This document shows, piece by piece, positions 46,594 to 57,400 of a stretch of DNA of 64,000 nt. The notes below the pieces were generated by a model, which did not search any database, was not told the DNA's origin, and was given only the letters and a program-made list of their open reading frames with translations. Each line of letters starts with the position of its first letter. Position 1 is the stretch's first letter. The translations under genes were made by a program, and so were the position numbers. The stretch is from Terrimonas pollutisoli (lineage in GTDB: Bacteria > Bacteroidota > Bacteroidia > Chitinophagales > Chitinophagaceae), in NCBI RefSeq assembly GCF_029360765.1, contig NZ_JARKNA010000008.1:1-64000 (forward strand), written 5' to 3'.

Positions 46594-48330
46594 TTACCAA
46601 CCGTTATTTTGTTTATATAATCCTTCCGTCAGGTTGATCTGATCCTGCGGTATCGGTAAATATTCGTCCCGCCCCTTTGTAAAAAAGGCGTTGTTTAAAT
46701 AAGAACGTCGTGTTTTTTCAATAGCCAGGTATCCATTAAGCGTCTCTGCAGCTATTCCCCAACGGACAAGGTCAAAGAAACGGGGGCTCTCCATCGCAAA
46801 CTCCAGCCTTCTTTCCCACTGTAAGGCTTTACGTGCAAAATCCTGTGTCCATGTACAGTTCACTCCATCCACGTAAGTTTCTATTCTGAAGTTGGAAGGA
46901 TCCGTGCCATCTGACTTTTTCAATCTTCCTGTACTGTTGCGTGCTCTTATCCTCAATTGATTGATTAACGGCAATGCTTCGTTCTGCCTTCCTAACTCTA
47001 TTAATGCTTCTGCTTTCCAGAGAAGAACATCGGCATATCTGATAATATCTGAGTTCTTGGCCGTGCCAAAAAAAGCTCCTACTTTTCTTAATCCCGGATC
47101 ATCAGGTCTCAGCATTTCTTTCATCGTAGAATAAGGGCCATAGATCGTTGGGGTTCGTGCCCAGCTTGCACTATACACAAAAATGCTTTTATATTTATAG
47201 GGGTGTCCCGGTATCCCGACTGTATGATCAAGCCGCGGATCTACTCCATTCGTTTTGAAGTCAGCCGGATCCTTCATTTGAGAAACATTAAATGTGTCGA
47301 ACATGGGAAGCCCCATTAAATCAGTCTTGAACGCATTTACCAGGTTTTGGCTGGGCTGGCTCCAGCCGCAACAGCCATATCCCGGCGCCAGGCTATAATT
47401 ATGACTGCTGGCCATATTTAATCTTCCCTGGTCGGTACCATCATCCAATGAAAACTGTATTGCAAAAACTGATTCACTTCCGTTTTCAAACTCAAGCATA
47501 AAATTTTTCGCAAAGTCATCAGCCAAACTATACTTTCCCGAATTGATAACGTTATCACATAAGTTTACTACTTCATTTAGTTTCGCCTGGTTAATACTTG
47601 TAACCTTGTTTTGTTCATTCTGCTCATAGGCCTGGTACAAACGAACTTTTGCCAGGTAAGCATAAGCGGCAATCTTGCCGGCTCTTCCAAATTCAGCTTG
47701 TGATTCCGGCAGATTATCCGCCGCATATTGAAATTCATTTGCAATTTTTTCCCAACCCTGGTCATTTGAATATTGACGATTAGATACATACTTTAAACTG
47801 TCGTCAGAGACTGATTCATCCGCAAGAGGAACATACTTAAATAATGTTTTCAGTAAAAACCAATAATGTCCTCTTACAAATCTCATTTCCGCCTCCCGTT
47901 CCCTTTTTTTGGAATATTCAGTTTCGTCAAATTTTTCAATTTGCCTTAATGCAGTATTGGCTCTTGCTATACCGCTATAAATGAGTGTCCATACATCATT
48001 AATGCGGACCATATCGGTTGTGACCAGATTATATTGCTCCAGGGCGTTCAACTGACCGCCGCCACCATCCGCAATACTTCCGCCACCCTTGTATGCATCA
48101 TCGGAACGGACAGCGCCATAAAGCCACATATTGGAAATGGGCATCGTTCCACCAAAATCATTTCCCAAAGAGGCATAGGCGGCGATGACCAGCTTATCGG
48201 CTTCCTCGGGAGTATTAAGAATATCAAGGGTCACAACTCCCTTGGGTGAATAATCCAAAAACTTTTTACAACCCGCATGCAGGATTATCATTAGCGCTGA
48301 TACGATATATATTATATTATTACGTTTCAT
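46594..48330 (-). CDS. SusD3, RagB/SusD-family lipoprotein
   Basis: A 578-residue SusD paralogous to SusD2 and SusD4. The lipobox is LHAGCKKFL (Cys21). It shares WLYGAVRSDDAYKGGGS, QNLVNAFKTDLMGLPMFDTF and WERRLEFAMESPRFFDLVRW. It follows SusC3 by 17 bp and ends 2 bp before the GH32 lipoprotein start, so the two are probably co-translated. It is the surface binding lid for SusC3. Confidence 0.94.
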   Translation of the reverse strand: MKRNNIIYIVSALMIILHAGCKKFLDYSPKGVVTLDILNTPEEADKLVIAAYASLGNDFGGTMPISNMWLYGAVRSDDAYKGGGSIADGGGGQLNALEQYNLVTTDMVRINDVWTLIYSGIARANTALRQIEKFDETEYSKKREREAEMRFVRGHYWFLLKTLFKYVPLADESVSDDSLKYVSNRQYSNDQGWEKIANEFQYAADNLPESQAEFGRAGKIAAYAYLAKVRLYQAYEQNEQNKVTSINQAKLNEVVNLCDNVINSGKYSLADDFAKNFMLEFENGSESVFAIQFSLDDGTDQGRLNMASSHNYSLAPGYGCCGWSQPSQNLVNAFKTDLMGLPMFDTFNVSQMKDPADFKTNGVDPRLDHTVGIPGHPYKYKSIFVYSASWARTPTIYGPYSTMKEMLRPDDPGLRKVGAFFGTAKNSDIIRYADVLLWKAEALIELGRQNEALPLINQLRIRARNSTGRLKKSDGTDPSNFRIETYVDGVNCTWTQDFARKALQWERRLEFAMESPRFFDLVRWGIAAETLNGYLAIEKTRRSYLNNAFFTKGRDEYLPIPQDQINLTEGLYKQNNGW

Positions 48331-48347
48331 GAAAGAAGGTTGAGGGG

Positions 48348-51300
48348 TTAAAACATTAAATTCAATCCGATGGTATAGGTAGTTGGCCTTGGATAAAGAT
48401 TAGCCGGGTTCTCCGGATCAGGACCTGTATATTGACTATCGCCTTTTGTCTTTTTAAGAGTCAGAAGATTTTGACATAGGATATATACACGCAAATCATT
48501 TATTCCGATTCTACTGACATAATCATGCAGATCATAAGCGATTTGTAAATTCCGCAATTTCAGATAGGAACCGTTTTCAATAAAATAGTTCGATGTTCTT
48601 GATTCGTTATTGGCATTTACCAATGATAAAGCTGGTATGGTGGACACTGTATTCTGTGGGGCCCATGCCTGCAAAACACGGGCTCCATAATTCATTCCTG
48701 AGTTGGAACCTCCTATAAGATCAGTAGAGGCTTTTATACCATTAAACACATAGATACCGTGAACGCCCTGGAGAAATGTGGAGAGGCTGATTTTTTTATA
48801 CGATAATGCGAGGTTCAGGCCATAAACAAAATCCGGCAATTGATTTCCCAGCCAATCCTGGTCTAAGGGATCTATCTTTCCATCTTTATTGAGATCAACA
48901 TATCTTAATCTTCCAATACCCTTACCTGTTTGGGCGGCATGCGCATCTACCTCAGCCTGGTTTTGAAAAAGCCCGTCTGTTACATAACCAAATATTGCAG
49001 TTTGCGAATGACCTAGTATCGTTTTCTCTACATTGCCGGGATATGATTTAACTACCGATGCCGGCAGGAAAGTAATTTTATCTTTAAACGAACTGACATT
49101 TCCGCTGACACAATAGGAAAAAGCGCCAATTTTGTTTTGATAGTTTACTAATAATTCAAACCCTAGGTTATCTTTTGTGGCGCCATTTAGCCACTGACTT
49201 TTGCCTTCACCTAAAATAGCAGCGTAAGGCGGCCTGATCAAAATATCCTTTGTTTCTCTATTAAAGAAATCTACCGATCCTGTTAATGATTCATTGAAAA
49301 ATCCAAAGTCCAGCCCAATATTCGTTTCCTGTGTAGATTCCCATTTTAAATTCCTGTTTTCAGCCTGCAACGATACGTACCCCGATGGTAATGCGCCGCT
49401 GTTCTGACCGGCTATCGGATATGCAGTACCTGTACTCCTGTTTCCGGAAGCCCCTCCGTAATTGGTTTCATATAGTCCAAACCGGGCATTGTCACCAATA
49501 TCCTGGTTACCAACCAAACCAACGCCAGCTCTCAGTTTAAGATTTGAAATAAATTTTATGTTATCACTTACAAACTTTTCATCGCTGATTTTCCATCCGA
49601 CACTGGCTGCAGGAAATAATCCAAAACGGTTATTCTCACCAAACCTCGAAGAGCCGTCGTTACGTACTGTAACCGAAGCCAGGTATTTATTACCCCAACT
49701 ATAATTGAGTTTTCCAAAATAGGAAAGCAGTTGACTACCTGTTTCATTCCCACTATTTGTCGTGCGACCGGTACCAGCATCCAAATTGAAATAATCAACA
49801 TCCTGCAGGGCAAATCCTTCTTTGTATATCCCTGTTTGAAGAAATCTCTCTTTCACCATTTCAGTACCAACCAGGATATTCACCCTGTTTCTTTGAATGG
49901 TAAGATCATAGTTTGCCGTATTTGAAAAAGTCAGGTTTAACCTATGGCTCTGATTTATGCTCAGACTGTTTACAGTGCGACTTAGAAAGCCTTCTTTAAA
50001 TGCCCGTTCTATATTTTTATTATACCCACTGGCATAATCAAGCCCGAAATTTGATCGCAGGGTAAGATTTTTAACCAGGCGAAGCTCTGCATACAGGTTC
50101 CCGAAAATATTGAGCAAATGATTTTTATCATCTTTGTTAATGTATAACATGTGAAGCGGATTATTTCTGTCTGAAAAACCCGCACCTATCGGCGGACCAG
50201 CGAAAGCTCCGGAAGTCGTGTATACAGGAATAATAGGCTGTAAAAATTTCGCCAGTGAAATAACAGATGCGCCTCCAAGATCATTTGGGACAGGGGTCTC
50301 AACCGATTTGGACAGCTGAAGGTTTTCTCCAATTTTTAATTTTCCTTTTAAAAACTTCGTAGATGAATTGATGCGTGCATTATAACGCTTGTAATCACTA
50401 TACCTGACGAGGCCCTTGTTATAAAAGTATCCTACATTTAACAACATGCTACTTTTGTCTGAGCCTGTTACTAATGTCAATTCATTGGAATTAATTATAC
50501 CGTCACGAAAAGTTACTTTTTGCCAATCCGTGTTTGCTGAATGCACTCCCAACGCCGGGTCGCCTATCCAGTCAACCACATTTACTTTATCCAGGATCGG
50601 TATGCCCTGCTGGTCAGTATGCCAATCGAAAGTGTAAAGCGCTTTATGTATATTCGGATCAGTTTTATCATTGATAGATGCCCTCCAAAGTGCGGCGCCA
50701 CGCTGCTCCGTATTCAGTACATCTAATGAACTCCTGTATTTTTCCTGTGTTACGCTTGAGTTAAACTGAATTTGCAATTTTTCTTTTCCCTTCGCTTCTT
50801 TAGTTGTAACAATTACAACTCCGTTTGACGCCCTTGCGCCATAGATGGAAGCAGCCGAAGCATCCTTTAAAATTTGTATTGATTCAATCGCTTCGGGATT
50901 TAGATTTTGAAATACTTCAGGTCTTTTGGTAGGTACGCCATCAATAACATATAAAGGATCAGTATTGCCCAGCGTATTGAGGCCTCTGATCAATATCCTT
51001 CTATTGTTGCCGTTGGGTCTTCCATCTGACTCAATATATAGACCCGGTACACGTCCCTGCAAAGCCTGCATTGGATTACCAGACGGGATATCTTTTATTT
51101 CTTTTACATTAACTACTGAAACAGAACCCGTCAGGTCTTTCTTCCGTTCAGTTTTATATCCTATAACTACCACTTCATCCATATTATTAACATCATCTTC
51201 CATTTCAATTGATATACCTTTCGTGCTATGATCAACCCGTATGCTTAGGGTTTTCATTCCCACATAGCTAAATGAAATAGTTTCACCCGCAACCGCGGCG

Positions 51301-51476
51301 ATGGTAAATTTTCCATTGATATCAGTTAGTACTGTTTTGTTTCGGGTTTGAGCTGATACTCCTTGCAATGGCTCTCGCGTCGACTTACTACGAACTGTTC
51401 CGGTCAGTTCCTTCTCCTGGCAGAAAGCGGCGGTCATCAATAAAAAGGACAAGGATAAAAAGAGAAATTTTGGCAT
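48348..51476 (-). CDS. SusC3, TonB-dependent fructan-oligosaccharide importer
   Basis: A 1042-residue SusC paralogous to SusC2 and SusC4. Signal about 1-19, Ig-like domain (LTGTVRSKSTREPLQGVSAQ), TonB-box region VVVIGYKTERKKDLTGSV, and plug phrases LYVIDGVPTKRPEVF, IESIQILKDASAASIYGARA and SNGVVIVTTKEA. It ends TYTIGLNLMF. No STN domain. The porter fossil ends 12 bp upstream, so fossil and SusC3 must share one transcript. It pairs with SusD3. Confidence 0.95.
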   Translation of the reverse strand: MPKFLFLSLSFLLMTAAFCQEKELTGTVRSKSTREPLQGVSAQTRNKTVLTDINGKFTIAAVAGETISFSYVGMKTLSIRVDHSTKGISIEMEDDVNNMDEVVVIGYKTERKKDLTGSVSVVNVKEIKDIPSGNPMQALQGRVPGLYIESDGRPNGNNRRILIRGLNTLGNTDPLYVIDGVPTKRPEVFQNLNPEAIESIQILKDASAASIYGARASNGVVIVTTKEAKGKEKLQIQFNSSVTQEKYRSSLDVLNTEQRGAALWRASINDKTDPNIHKALYTFDWHTDQQGIPILDKVNVVDWIGDPALGVHSANTDWQKVTFRDGIINSNELTLVTGSDKSSMLLNVGYFYNKGLVRYSDYKRYNARINSSTKFLKGKLKIGENLQLSKSVETPVPNDLGGASVISLAKFLQPIIPVYTTSGAFAGPPIGAGFSDRNNPLHMLYINKDDKNHLLNIFGNLYAELRLVKNLTLRSNFGLDYASGYNKNIERAFKEGFLSRTVNSLSINQSHRLNLTFSNTANYDLTIQRNRVNILVGTEMVKERFLQTGIYKEGFALQDVDYFNLDAGTGRTTNSGNETGSQLLSYFGKLNYSWGNKYLASVTVRNDGSSRFGENNRFGLFPAASVGWKISDEKFVSDNIKFISNLKLRAGVGLVGNQDIGDNARFGLYETNYGGASGNRSTGTAYPIAGQNSGALPSGYVSLQAENRNLKWESTQETNIGLDFGFFNESLTGSVDFFNRETKDILIRPPYAAILGEGKSQWLNGATKDNLGFELLVNYQNKIGAFSYCVSGNVSSFKDKITFLPASVVKSYPGNVEKTILGHSQTAIFGYVTDGLFQNQAEVDAHAAQTGKGIGRLRYVDLNKDGKIDPLDQDWLGNQLPDFVYGLNLALSYKKISLSTFLQGVHGIYVFNGIKASTDLIGGSNSGMNYGARVLQAWAPQNTVSTIPALSLVNANNESRTSNYFIENGSYLKLRNLQIAYDLHDYVSRIGINDLRVYILCQNLLTLKKTKGDSQYTGPDPENPANLYPRPTTYTIGLNLMF

Positions 51477-51488
51477 AATCGTTAGATT

Positions 51489-51797
51489 TTAGTGGTTGTT
51501 ATTGCTTGTGTATAACCGTTTGCTGTTTCCTCTCAAAGCATCACCAGGTAATTTGAAGAGATACACCTTCGGCATACCAAGATCAGTATTGAACTCAGAC
51601 AGGGCTATTGGCCCGGTTCTTTGGTTGGCGGAAAAAGTTTCAGCAATATAAAATGGAGCAGTGGCGCAGGAAACTCCAACATCCGGATCACAGCTAAACC
51701 CGGACCCCGATACGGAAAAATTAAAAGTAGACTGGATTGAACCCTGGCCCCTGAGCGCTATGGCGGTGAAGCAGGAAACAAATTTATCTTTTTCCAT
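51489..51797 (-). pseudogene. fossil of a sugar porter gene (block B copy)
   Basis: The frame reads MEKDKFVSCFTAIALRG, SIQSTF, VGVSCATAPFYIAETFSANQ and ALSEFNTDLG, which line up with MKKDKF, VVALGG, SIQHGF, VGASSVTAPIYISEISPAEK and ALFQFNIVFG of the porter at 57869. Two internal deletions (about 25 and 70 residues) match those in the fossil at 40693, so the two fossils descend from one decayed copy. The rest of the gene is missing. An in-frame ATG six codons upstream of the aligned start gives a 108-codon frame, but it is not a transporter. Confidence 0.8.
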
Positions 51798-51858
51798 CTG
51801 GCAGTTATTTTTCATCGTCAGGCTACTAACTTAGATCAACAAATACCCGGGGCTTTGA

Positions 51859-51893
51859 TTTTTTGTACTTATTGTTTGCAATTTTGTTTTTTG
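51859..51893 (-). promoter_or_regulatory. conserved promoter box upstream of the porter fossil (block B)
   Basis: TTTTTGTACTTATTGTTTGC followed by AATTTTG and a T-run is almost identical to the block A box and close to the block C box. It sits about 62 bp upstream of the fossil's ATG and is placed to drive SusC3. The regulator is inferred to be the hybrid sensor encoded at 59542. Confidence 0.62.
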
Positions 51894-52054
51894 TCATGAT
51901 CAAACAATAATCAGCTTACTTACAATAGCTTAAAAGAGAATCTCAGGCTCGGGTACCATTAGTTTTAGTAATTCTGTTTTACATTTTTATACAATCGTAT
52001 CACGGTTGAAGAGTTGCCTCTTAGCAGAAGAGTTAAAACAAGTTCAGAACTTGA

Positions 52055-52546
52055 TTATTTACCGGGTGTATTTATTTGTTGCGAAAACCTGAACAAGTTT
52101 TGTTCATTATCATCATAAAGGATCAGTTCCTTCTTTGCTGAATAAAGGAAAAGCGCAGGATATTTTCTTGGCCTGAACTTGTGTATGAATTCATTCCGTG
52201 TATCCCGTAGTATGGTTACATCTTTTTTATCTTTCAAATTGTTTCCATACTTACCAATAAAACGTGTAATTTTTTCCTGATCATCCAATGTAACCAAGTG
52301 GATGGCCGCCTTTTTAAACTCATGATAGTGCTGATTAAGATACTGCATGGCGTGCTGGCAATGATCACAGTCCGAATCAAAAAAGATAAAAAATGCCATT
52401 TTACCAGGTACAAGGTCTTTATTGGTGAATGAACCTTTTTGCAGCTTATAAAAATTGAATTCCGGAATTGTTTCTGCCGGCCCTTGTCCAAAAACGTTTG
52501 CCCAAACCAACAGCAATTGTGCTAGTATATTAATCCTGTATTTCAT
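52055..52546 (-). CDS. thioredoxin-like (TlpA/AhpC-type) exported protein
   Basis: A 163-residue protein with a signal peptide (about 1-21) and a thioredoxin-fold domain. The redox centre is DSDCDHCQHAM with Cys60 and Cys63 (CDHC), and KYPALFLYS supplies the cis-proline loop. It resembles the short redoxin/TlpA proteins common in Bacteroidota, which reduce periplasmic disulphides or help cytochrome c maturation. Its position behind SusD4 is separated by 170 bp and a terminator hairpin. It could assist haem attachment to the two cytochrome-containing dehydrogenases in this locus, but that is inference only. Confidence 0.82.
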   Translation of the reverse strand: MKYRINILAQLLLVWANVFGQGPAETIPEFNFYKLQKGSFTNKDLVPGKMAFFIFFDSDCDHCQHAMQYLNQHYHEFKKAAIHLVTLDDQEKITRFIGKYGNNLKDKKDVTILRDTRNEFIHKFRPRKYPALFLYSAKKELILYDDNEQNLFRFSQQINTPGK

Positions 52547-52644
52547 GATATATTACCTTAATTGCCATAAACATTTTAGTGATTAATCGCAGAAATCATT
52601 TTTTCAGGCAAACTGCTGCAAAAAGTTAACGTTGAAAAGAAGGA

Positions 52645-52660
52645 GGAGGCTGAAGCCTCC
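52645..52660 (-). terminator. terminator or attenuator hairpin between SusD4 and the redoxin gene
   Basis: On the leftward strand, GGAGGC, TTCA and GCCTCC form a 6-bp GC-rich stem with a tetraloop, followed by a T/C-rich run (TCCTTCTTTT). It follows the SusD4 stop by about 57 bp. It may end the SusC4/SusD4 transcript or let only part of it reach the redoxin gene. Confidence 0.55.
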
Positions 52661-52716
52661 CCCAGTCACAAACGACTGCTTATCTATGACTGCTGCTTAT
52701 GAGAAACTCCTTATTC

Positions 52717-54438
52717 TTAATATTTGGGGTTTTGTTTATACAAACCTTTTGTAAAATCTATTTCCCTTTGGGGAATCGGTAGATACTCATCCCTGCCTTT
52801 GGTAAATTTGGCGTTTGCAAGATATGCCCGCCGCGTCTTTTCCTTATCGAGATACGCATTCAATGTTTCTGCTGCAATACCCCAGCGAACGAGGTCAAAA
52901 AACCGGGGGCTTTCCATACCAAATTCCAGTCTTCTCTCCCACTGTAAGGCGATCCGGGCATTCGCCTGCGTCCAGCTAATGTTGGCGCCATCTACATACT
53001 CATTTATGTTGTAATTGGAAGGAGCGGTACCATTGGCAAACTTCGTTCTGCCTGTACTTTGTTTTGCCCTCGCCCTTATTTGATTGATAAGTGGAAGCGC
53101 CTCTGTATGTTTGCCTGTTTCAATAAGTGCTTCCGCTCTCCAAAGCAGGACATCAGCATAGCGGATAATATCTATATTCTTCGAACTTCCGTAGAAAGGT
53201 CCTACCTTTTTGAAACAGGGACAATCCGCTGCCTGCTGTTCTTTCATATTACCAAATCCGCCATATAACGCAGGAACCCTTTCCCAGCTATGATTATAAA
53301 GGATATTGGGCTGGTATTTAAACGGATGCCCGTTGATAGCAACCGTATGATCAATACGTGGATCAACGGTAGCGCCACCGGGAGTAAGTTCAGTTTCTGT
53401 CAGCACAACATCATTAAAGGTGCTGAACTTAGGAAGACCATTAACATCCGTCCCAAACGCATTCACCATGTTTTGACTCGGAATATGAAACCAGCAGCAA
53501 CCGTATTGCGGAGCCAGGCTATAATTCAGGCTGGTTGACATACTCAGTCTGCCGATGTTTGTTCCATCATTGATGGAATATTGGATAGCAAAAACAGATT
53601 CAGGCCCATTATCATATCCATTCAGGAAGTTCTCGGCAAAATCAGGTTGCAATTTGTATTTACCAGAATTGATAACATCATTAGTCAGCGTTAATACTTC
53701 ATTCAGCTTCGCGGTGTTGATGCCTGTTACATTGTGATTGTCGTCCTGGGTATATGCTTGGTACAGCCGGACTTTTGCCAGGTATGCTTTAGCAGAAAGC
53801 TGATTAGCCCTCCCGACTTCCGGCTGTAATTCAGGAAGGTTGGCGATAGCAAATTGGAAATCCGCTGCAATTTTTTCCCACAACTGATCATTGGTCAGTT
53901 GATCATTTGATACTTTTATAATTTCATCATCTGCCAGCGTTTCATCGATGTAAGGAATCCGGTTGAATAATACCTTTAACACAAAATACATATGCCCCCG
54001 AAGAAACCGCATTTCGCCCTGCCGCACCGCTTTTTTGGGAAACGAGGCATCAGTAATTTTTTCCAATGATCTTAACGCAAAGTTTGCCCTGGAAATAGCC
54101 GCATAAGCTCTTTCCCATGTATTATTAAAAAGACCGGGGGTGGTAGGTTGGGTAAGGTTATATTGCTCGTAAGCATTTATCTCACCCACGTCATCTACGC
54201 TTCCCCCGCCTTTGTAAGCATCATCCGAGCGGATACTTCCGTATGCCCACATACTGGTGATAGGCCCGCTCCAAAAGTCATTTCCAATAGCCGCATAGGC
54301 CGCGGTTACCAATCCATCCACACTTTGAACGGTAGTGACGTCTGCTTCAGTGAGGGCCCCTTTCGGATTTATATCAAGATACTTTTTACAAGATGCCAGC
54401 AACAATAAATTTGCCGCTATTACTATGAGATATTTCAT
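52717..54438 (-). CDS. SusD4, RagB/SusD-family lipoprotein
   Basis: A 573-residue SusD paralogous to SusD2 and SusD3, closest in sequence to SusD2 (for example SLNYSLAPQYGCCWFHIPSQ). Lipobox LLASCKKYL (Cys17). Conserved WERRLEFGMESPRFFDLVRW and IPQREIDFTKGLYKQ end the protein. It follows SusC4 by 52 bp, a longer gap than in blocks B and C. It is the surface glycan-binding lid of SusC4. Confidence 0.94.
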   Translation of the reverse strand: MKYLIVIAANLLLLASCKKYLDINPKGALTEADVTTVQSVDGLVTAAYAAIGNDFWSGPITSMWAYGSIRSDDAYKGGGSVDDVGEINAYEQYNLTQPTTPGLFNNTWERAYAAISRANFALRSLEKITDASFPKKAVRQGEMRFLRGHMYFVLKVLFNRIPYIDETLADDEIIKVSNDQLTNDQLWEKIAADFQFAIANLPELQPEVGRANQLSAKAYLAKVRLYQAYTQDDNHNVTGINTAKLNEVLTLTNDVINSGKYKLQPDFAENFLNGYDNGPESVFAIQYSINDGTNIGRLSMSTSLNYSLAPQYGCCWFHIPSQNMVNAFGTDVNGLPKFSTFNDVVLTETELTPGGATVDPRIDHTVAINGHPFKYQPNILYNHSWERVPALYGGFGNMKEQQAADCPCFKKVGPFYGSSKNIDIIRYADVLLWRAEALIETGKHTEALPLINQIRARAKQSTGRTKFANGTAPSNYNINEYVDGANISWTQANARIALQWERRLEFGMESPRFFDLVRWGIAAETLNAYLDKEKTRRAYLANAKFTKGRDEYLPIPQREIDFTKGLYKQNPKY

Positions 54439-54490
54439 AATTTATTTTTTAAAACATTATTTCAAATAATGCAGATCAGTTAATGTTGAC

Positions 54491-57400
54491 TCAGTTAAAT
54501 GTTATATTCACGCCAAGTGTGTAGGATGTAGGTACTGGTATAAGATTGAAGTTTGGTAACTCAGGATCGGATATCTGGTACTCCTTATTCTTAAACCAAA
54601 ATACGTTTTCACTCATCAGGTATAACCGCAGTTGGCTCATGTGCAATGGCCTTATGATTGATTGTGAAAAATTATACCCGAGTTGAATATTCCGCATCTT
54701 AAAATAGGAAGTGTTTTTGAACAGGTAATCAGATGCTCTTGTCTCATTATTGCGATCCACTAATGTCAGCGCCGGAGTTTTGGAACCGGTATTTTGCGGA
54801 GTCCATGCATTCAGAACACCGGGAGCCCTGTTTTCTCTTGTATTCAAAAAATTATTCAGGAAAACATAATCTACATAGTTATGCCGGCCGGCAATCCCGG
54901 AACCAAACATCGACAGATCGAAATTCTTATAGGATAAATCTATTCTCAGGCCATATTCAAACTTAGGTAAAAGAGTTCCAAGCCAATCCCGGTCATCTGC
55001 ATTTACAACACCGTCTTTATTCTGGTCAACATATCTTATCCTGCCAATGCCCTTACCGATTTGTGTTGCATGGGCATCCACTTCTGCCTGGTTTTGGAAA
55101 AGTCCATCAGTCTTGTACCCGAAGATGGACAATTCAGAATGTCCTAAAATTGATTTTTGAGCGTTGCCTGGATAAGCAGTGCGAACCTCTGCCGGTAATT
55201 CAGTTATTTTATCACGGAAGCTGCTTAAATTTCCATTGATGTTATAAGATATCCCATGCTTTGTTTGATTACGATAACCTAGTACAAGTTCAAATCCTTT
55301 ATTTTCTTTTGTAGCACCATTGATCCACTTACGCCTTCCTTCACCGACCGAGGAAGCTACGGGAGGAAGAATTAAGATATCAGAAGTCGTCCTGAAAAAA
55401 TAATCGAATGATCCATAAACCTTCTCCGCCAGTAAACCAAAATCAACCCCGAGATTTAATTCTTTTGTTGACTCCCATTTCAACTGGGGGTTGCCGGCCT
55501 GAACCGAAACATAACCGGAAGGCAGGGTACCCTGGTTTGCACCACTAAGGTCATAAGCTGTCCCTGTATTCAACCATTGCCCGGGGAACCCAACGCCGTT
55601 ATTAAAAAGAGTTCCATAATTAGTTTGAAACAAACTCACCCTGGTAAAGTCTCCAATATCCTGGTTACCTACTTCGCCATAACCTGCTCTCAACTTCAGG
55701 TTGGACACCTGTTGTAAACCTTTCATGAATTTCTCGTTACTGATTCTCCACCCGATATTCGCCGCAGGAAAAAAACCATATTTATTACTCTCTCCAAAAC
55801 GGGATGAGCCATCACGACGCAGCGTTACAGAAGCTAAATATTTATCAGCATAGGAATAACCCAGCTTGCCGAACTGGGATAGCAATCTATTACCAGTTGC
55901 CTGCCCAAAATTGGTGCTTCTGCCTGTGCCGGCGTTTAATGTAAAGTAGTCTTTTGTTTGTTGAGCAAACCCTTCCCTGAATGCGCCGAACTCTTCAAAA
56001 TTCTGCCTGATGGCTTCTATACCGGCAAGCACATTGATTTTACTTTTTCCAAAGTCGTAATGATAGTTGGCGGTATTGGACCAGGTAAGGCTGAGAAAGC
56101 GATTCGTATTGCGGGCTAAACTATTTACCTGCCGGCCCAAGAAACCTTCCTGGAAGGCTAACTGTACATCTTTAAATAAACTGGTTGAATAATCAACGCC
56201 AAGGTTTGTTCTTAAAGTTAAATTTTTAATAAGCTCCAATTCCATATAAGCATTGCCAAATACAAATGTCCTGTTTGTGTTGTCCCACCTGTTGAGCCAT
56301 TGCATATCTACCGGGTTATTACGATCAGAGTAGCCCCCGCCAAACGGGCCTGCAAATCTTCCATCTTTGGTATATACCGGGATGGTAGGGGCCAGGTTAA
56401 TCGCCAGCGATGGAGTGCTGGCGCCACCCAAATCAGTTGTAGCCAAGGTTTGGTTGGAAGTGGCAAACTCTGAATTCATTCCAAATTTTAATTTCCCATC
56501 AAATAGCTGTGAAGCTGCATTGATCCGGCCGCTGTATCGTTCATAACCGGTATATTTCATAATACCTGAATTATTAATGTAGCCCAGGTTCATCAGCAAA
56601 GAACTACTTTTTGTTCCCCCCGAGATAGTCAAATCTGTTGACGTAACAATCCCTCTATCGTATACGGCATCCTGCCAATCAGTGTTTCCGACGGGAACTG
56701 AACTGTCGCCGCCCACAAAAGGCTGGATGTTTACCTTGTTCAAAACAGGCTTATCGAAGTCGCCATTCCAATCATACTTATATATCAACGGCGCTACTTT
56801 GTTAGGATCAGTTTTATCATTTACTGCGCCACGCCAAAGCGCTTGCCCCCTACCTTCCGCATCAAGCATTGTTAGTTTTTGAGGTTTCATCGATTGAAAG
56901 GTTAAGCCGGAATTGAGTTGAATGTTGACTTTTCCGCTGCCATTCTTTGTTGTTACGATAATGACACCGTTGGATGCCCTCGAACCATAAATGGATGCGG
57001 CGGACGCATCTTTCAAAATCTGAACAGACTCGATAGAGCCGGGATTCAGGCTTTGAAATATCTGTGGATTTTTTGTAGGCGCCCCGTCAATAATATATAG
57101 TGGATCTGTATTGCCGAGTGTATTCAATCCCCGTATAAGTATCCGGCTGCTTTCGCCGTTGGGGTTCCCGTTTTTTTCAATGTAAAGACCAGCTACCCGT
57201 CCCTGCAGGGCCTGCATAGGATTACCTGAAGAATTGTTCTTTACCGGTTTCAGATCCACCACTGCAACGGAGCCTATCAAATCAACTTTTCTTTGAGAAG
57301 TATAACCTGTAATGACCACTACGTCCTCTTCCCTTATCCCTTCTTCCAGCTCGACAGCTAAAACCTGACTGGCGCTTGTAATTTTAATAGTAGCGGCCTT

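Noticed and set aside
46592..46600. Upstream TTG start for the GH32 lipoprotein
   Set aside because: The ATG at 46591 gives a clean lipoprotein signal and avoids overlap with SusD3.
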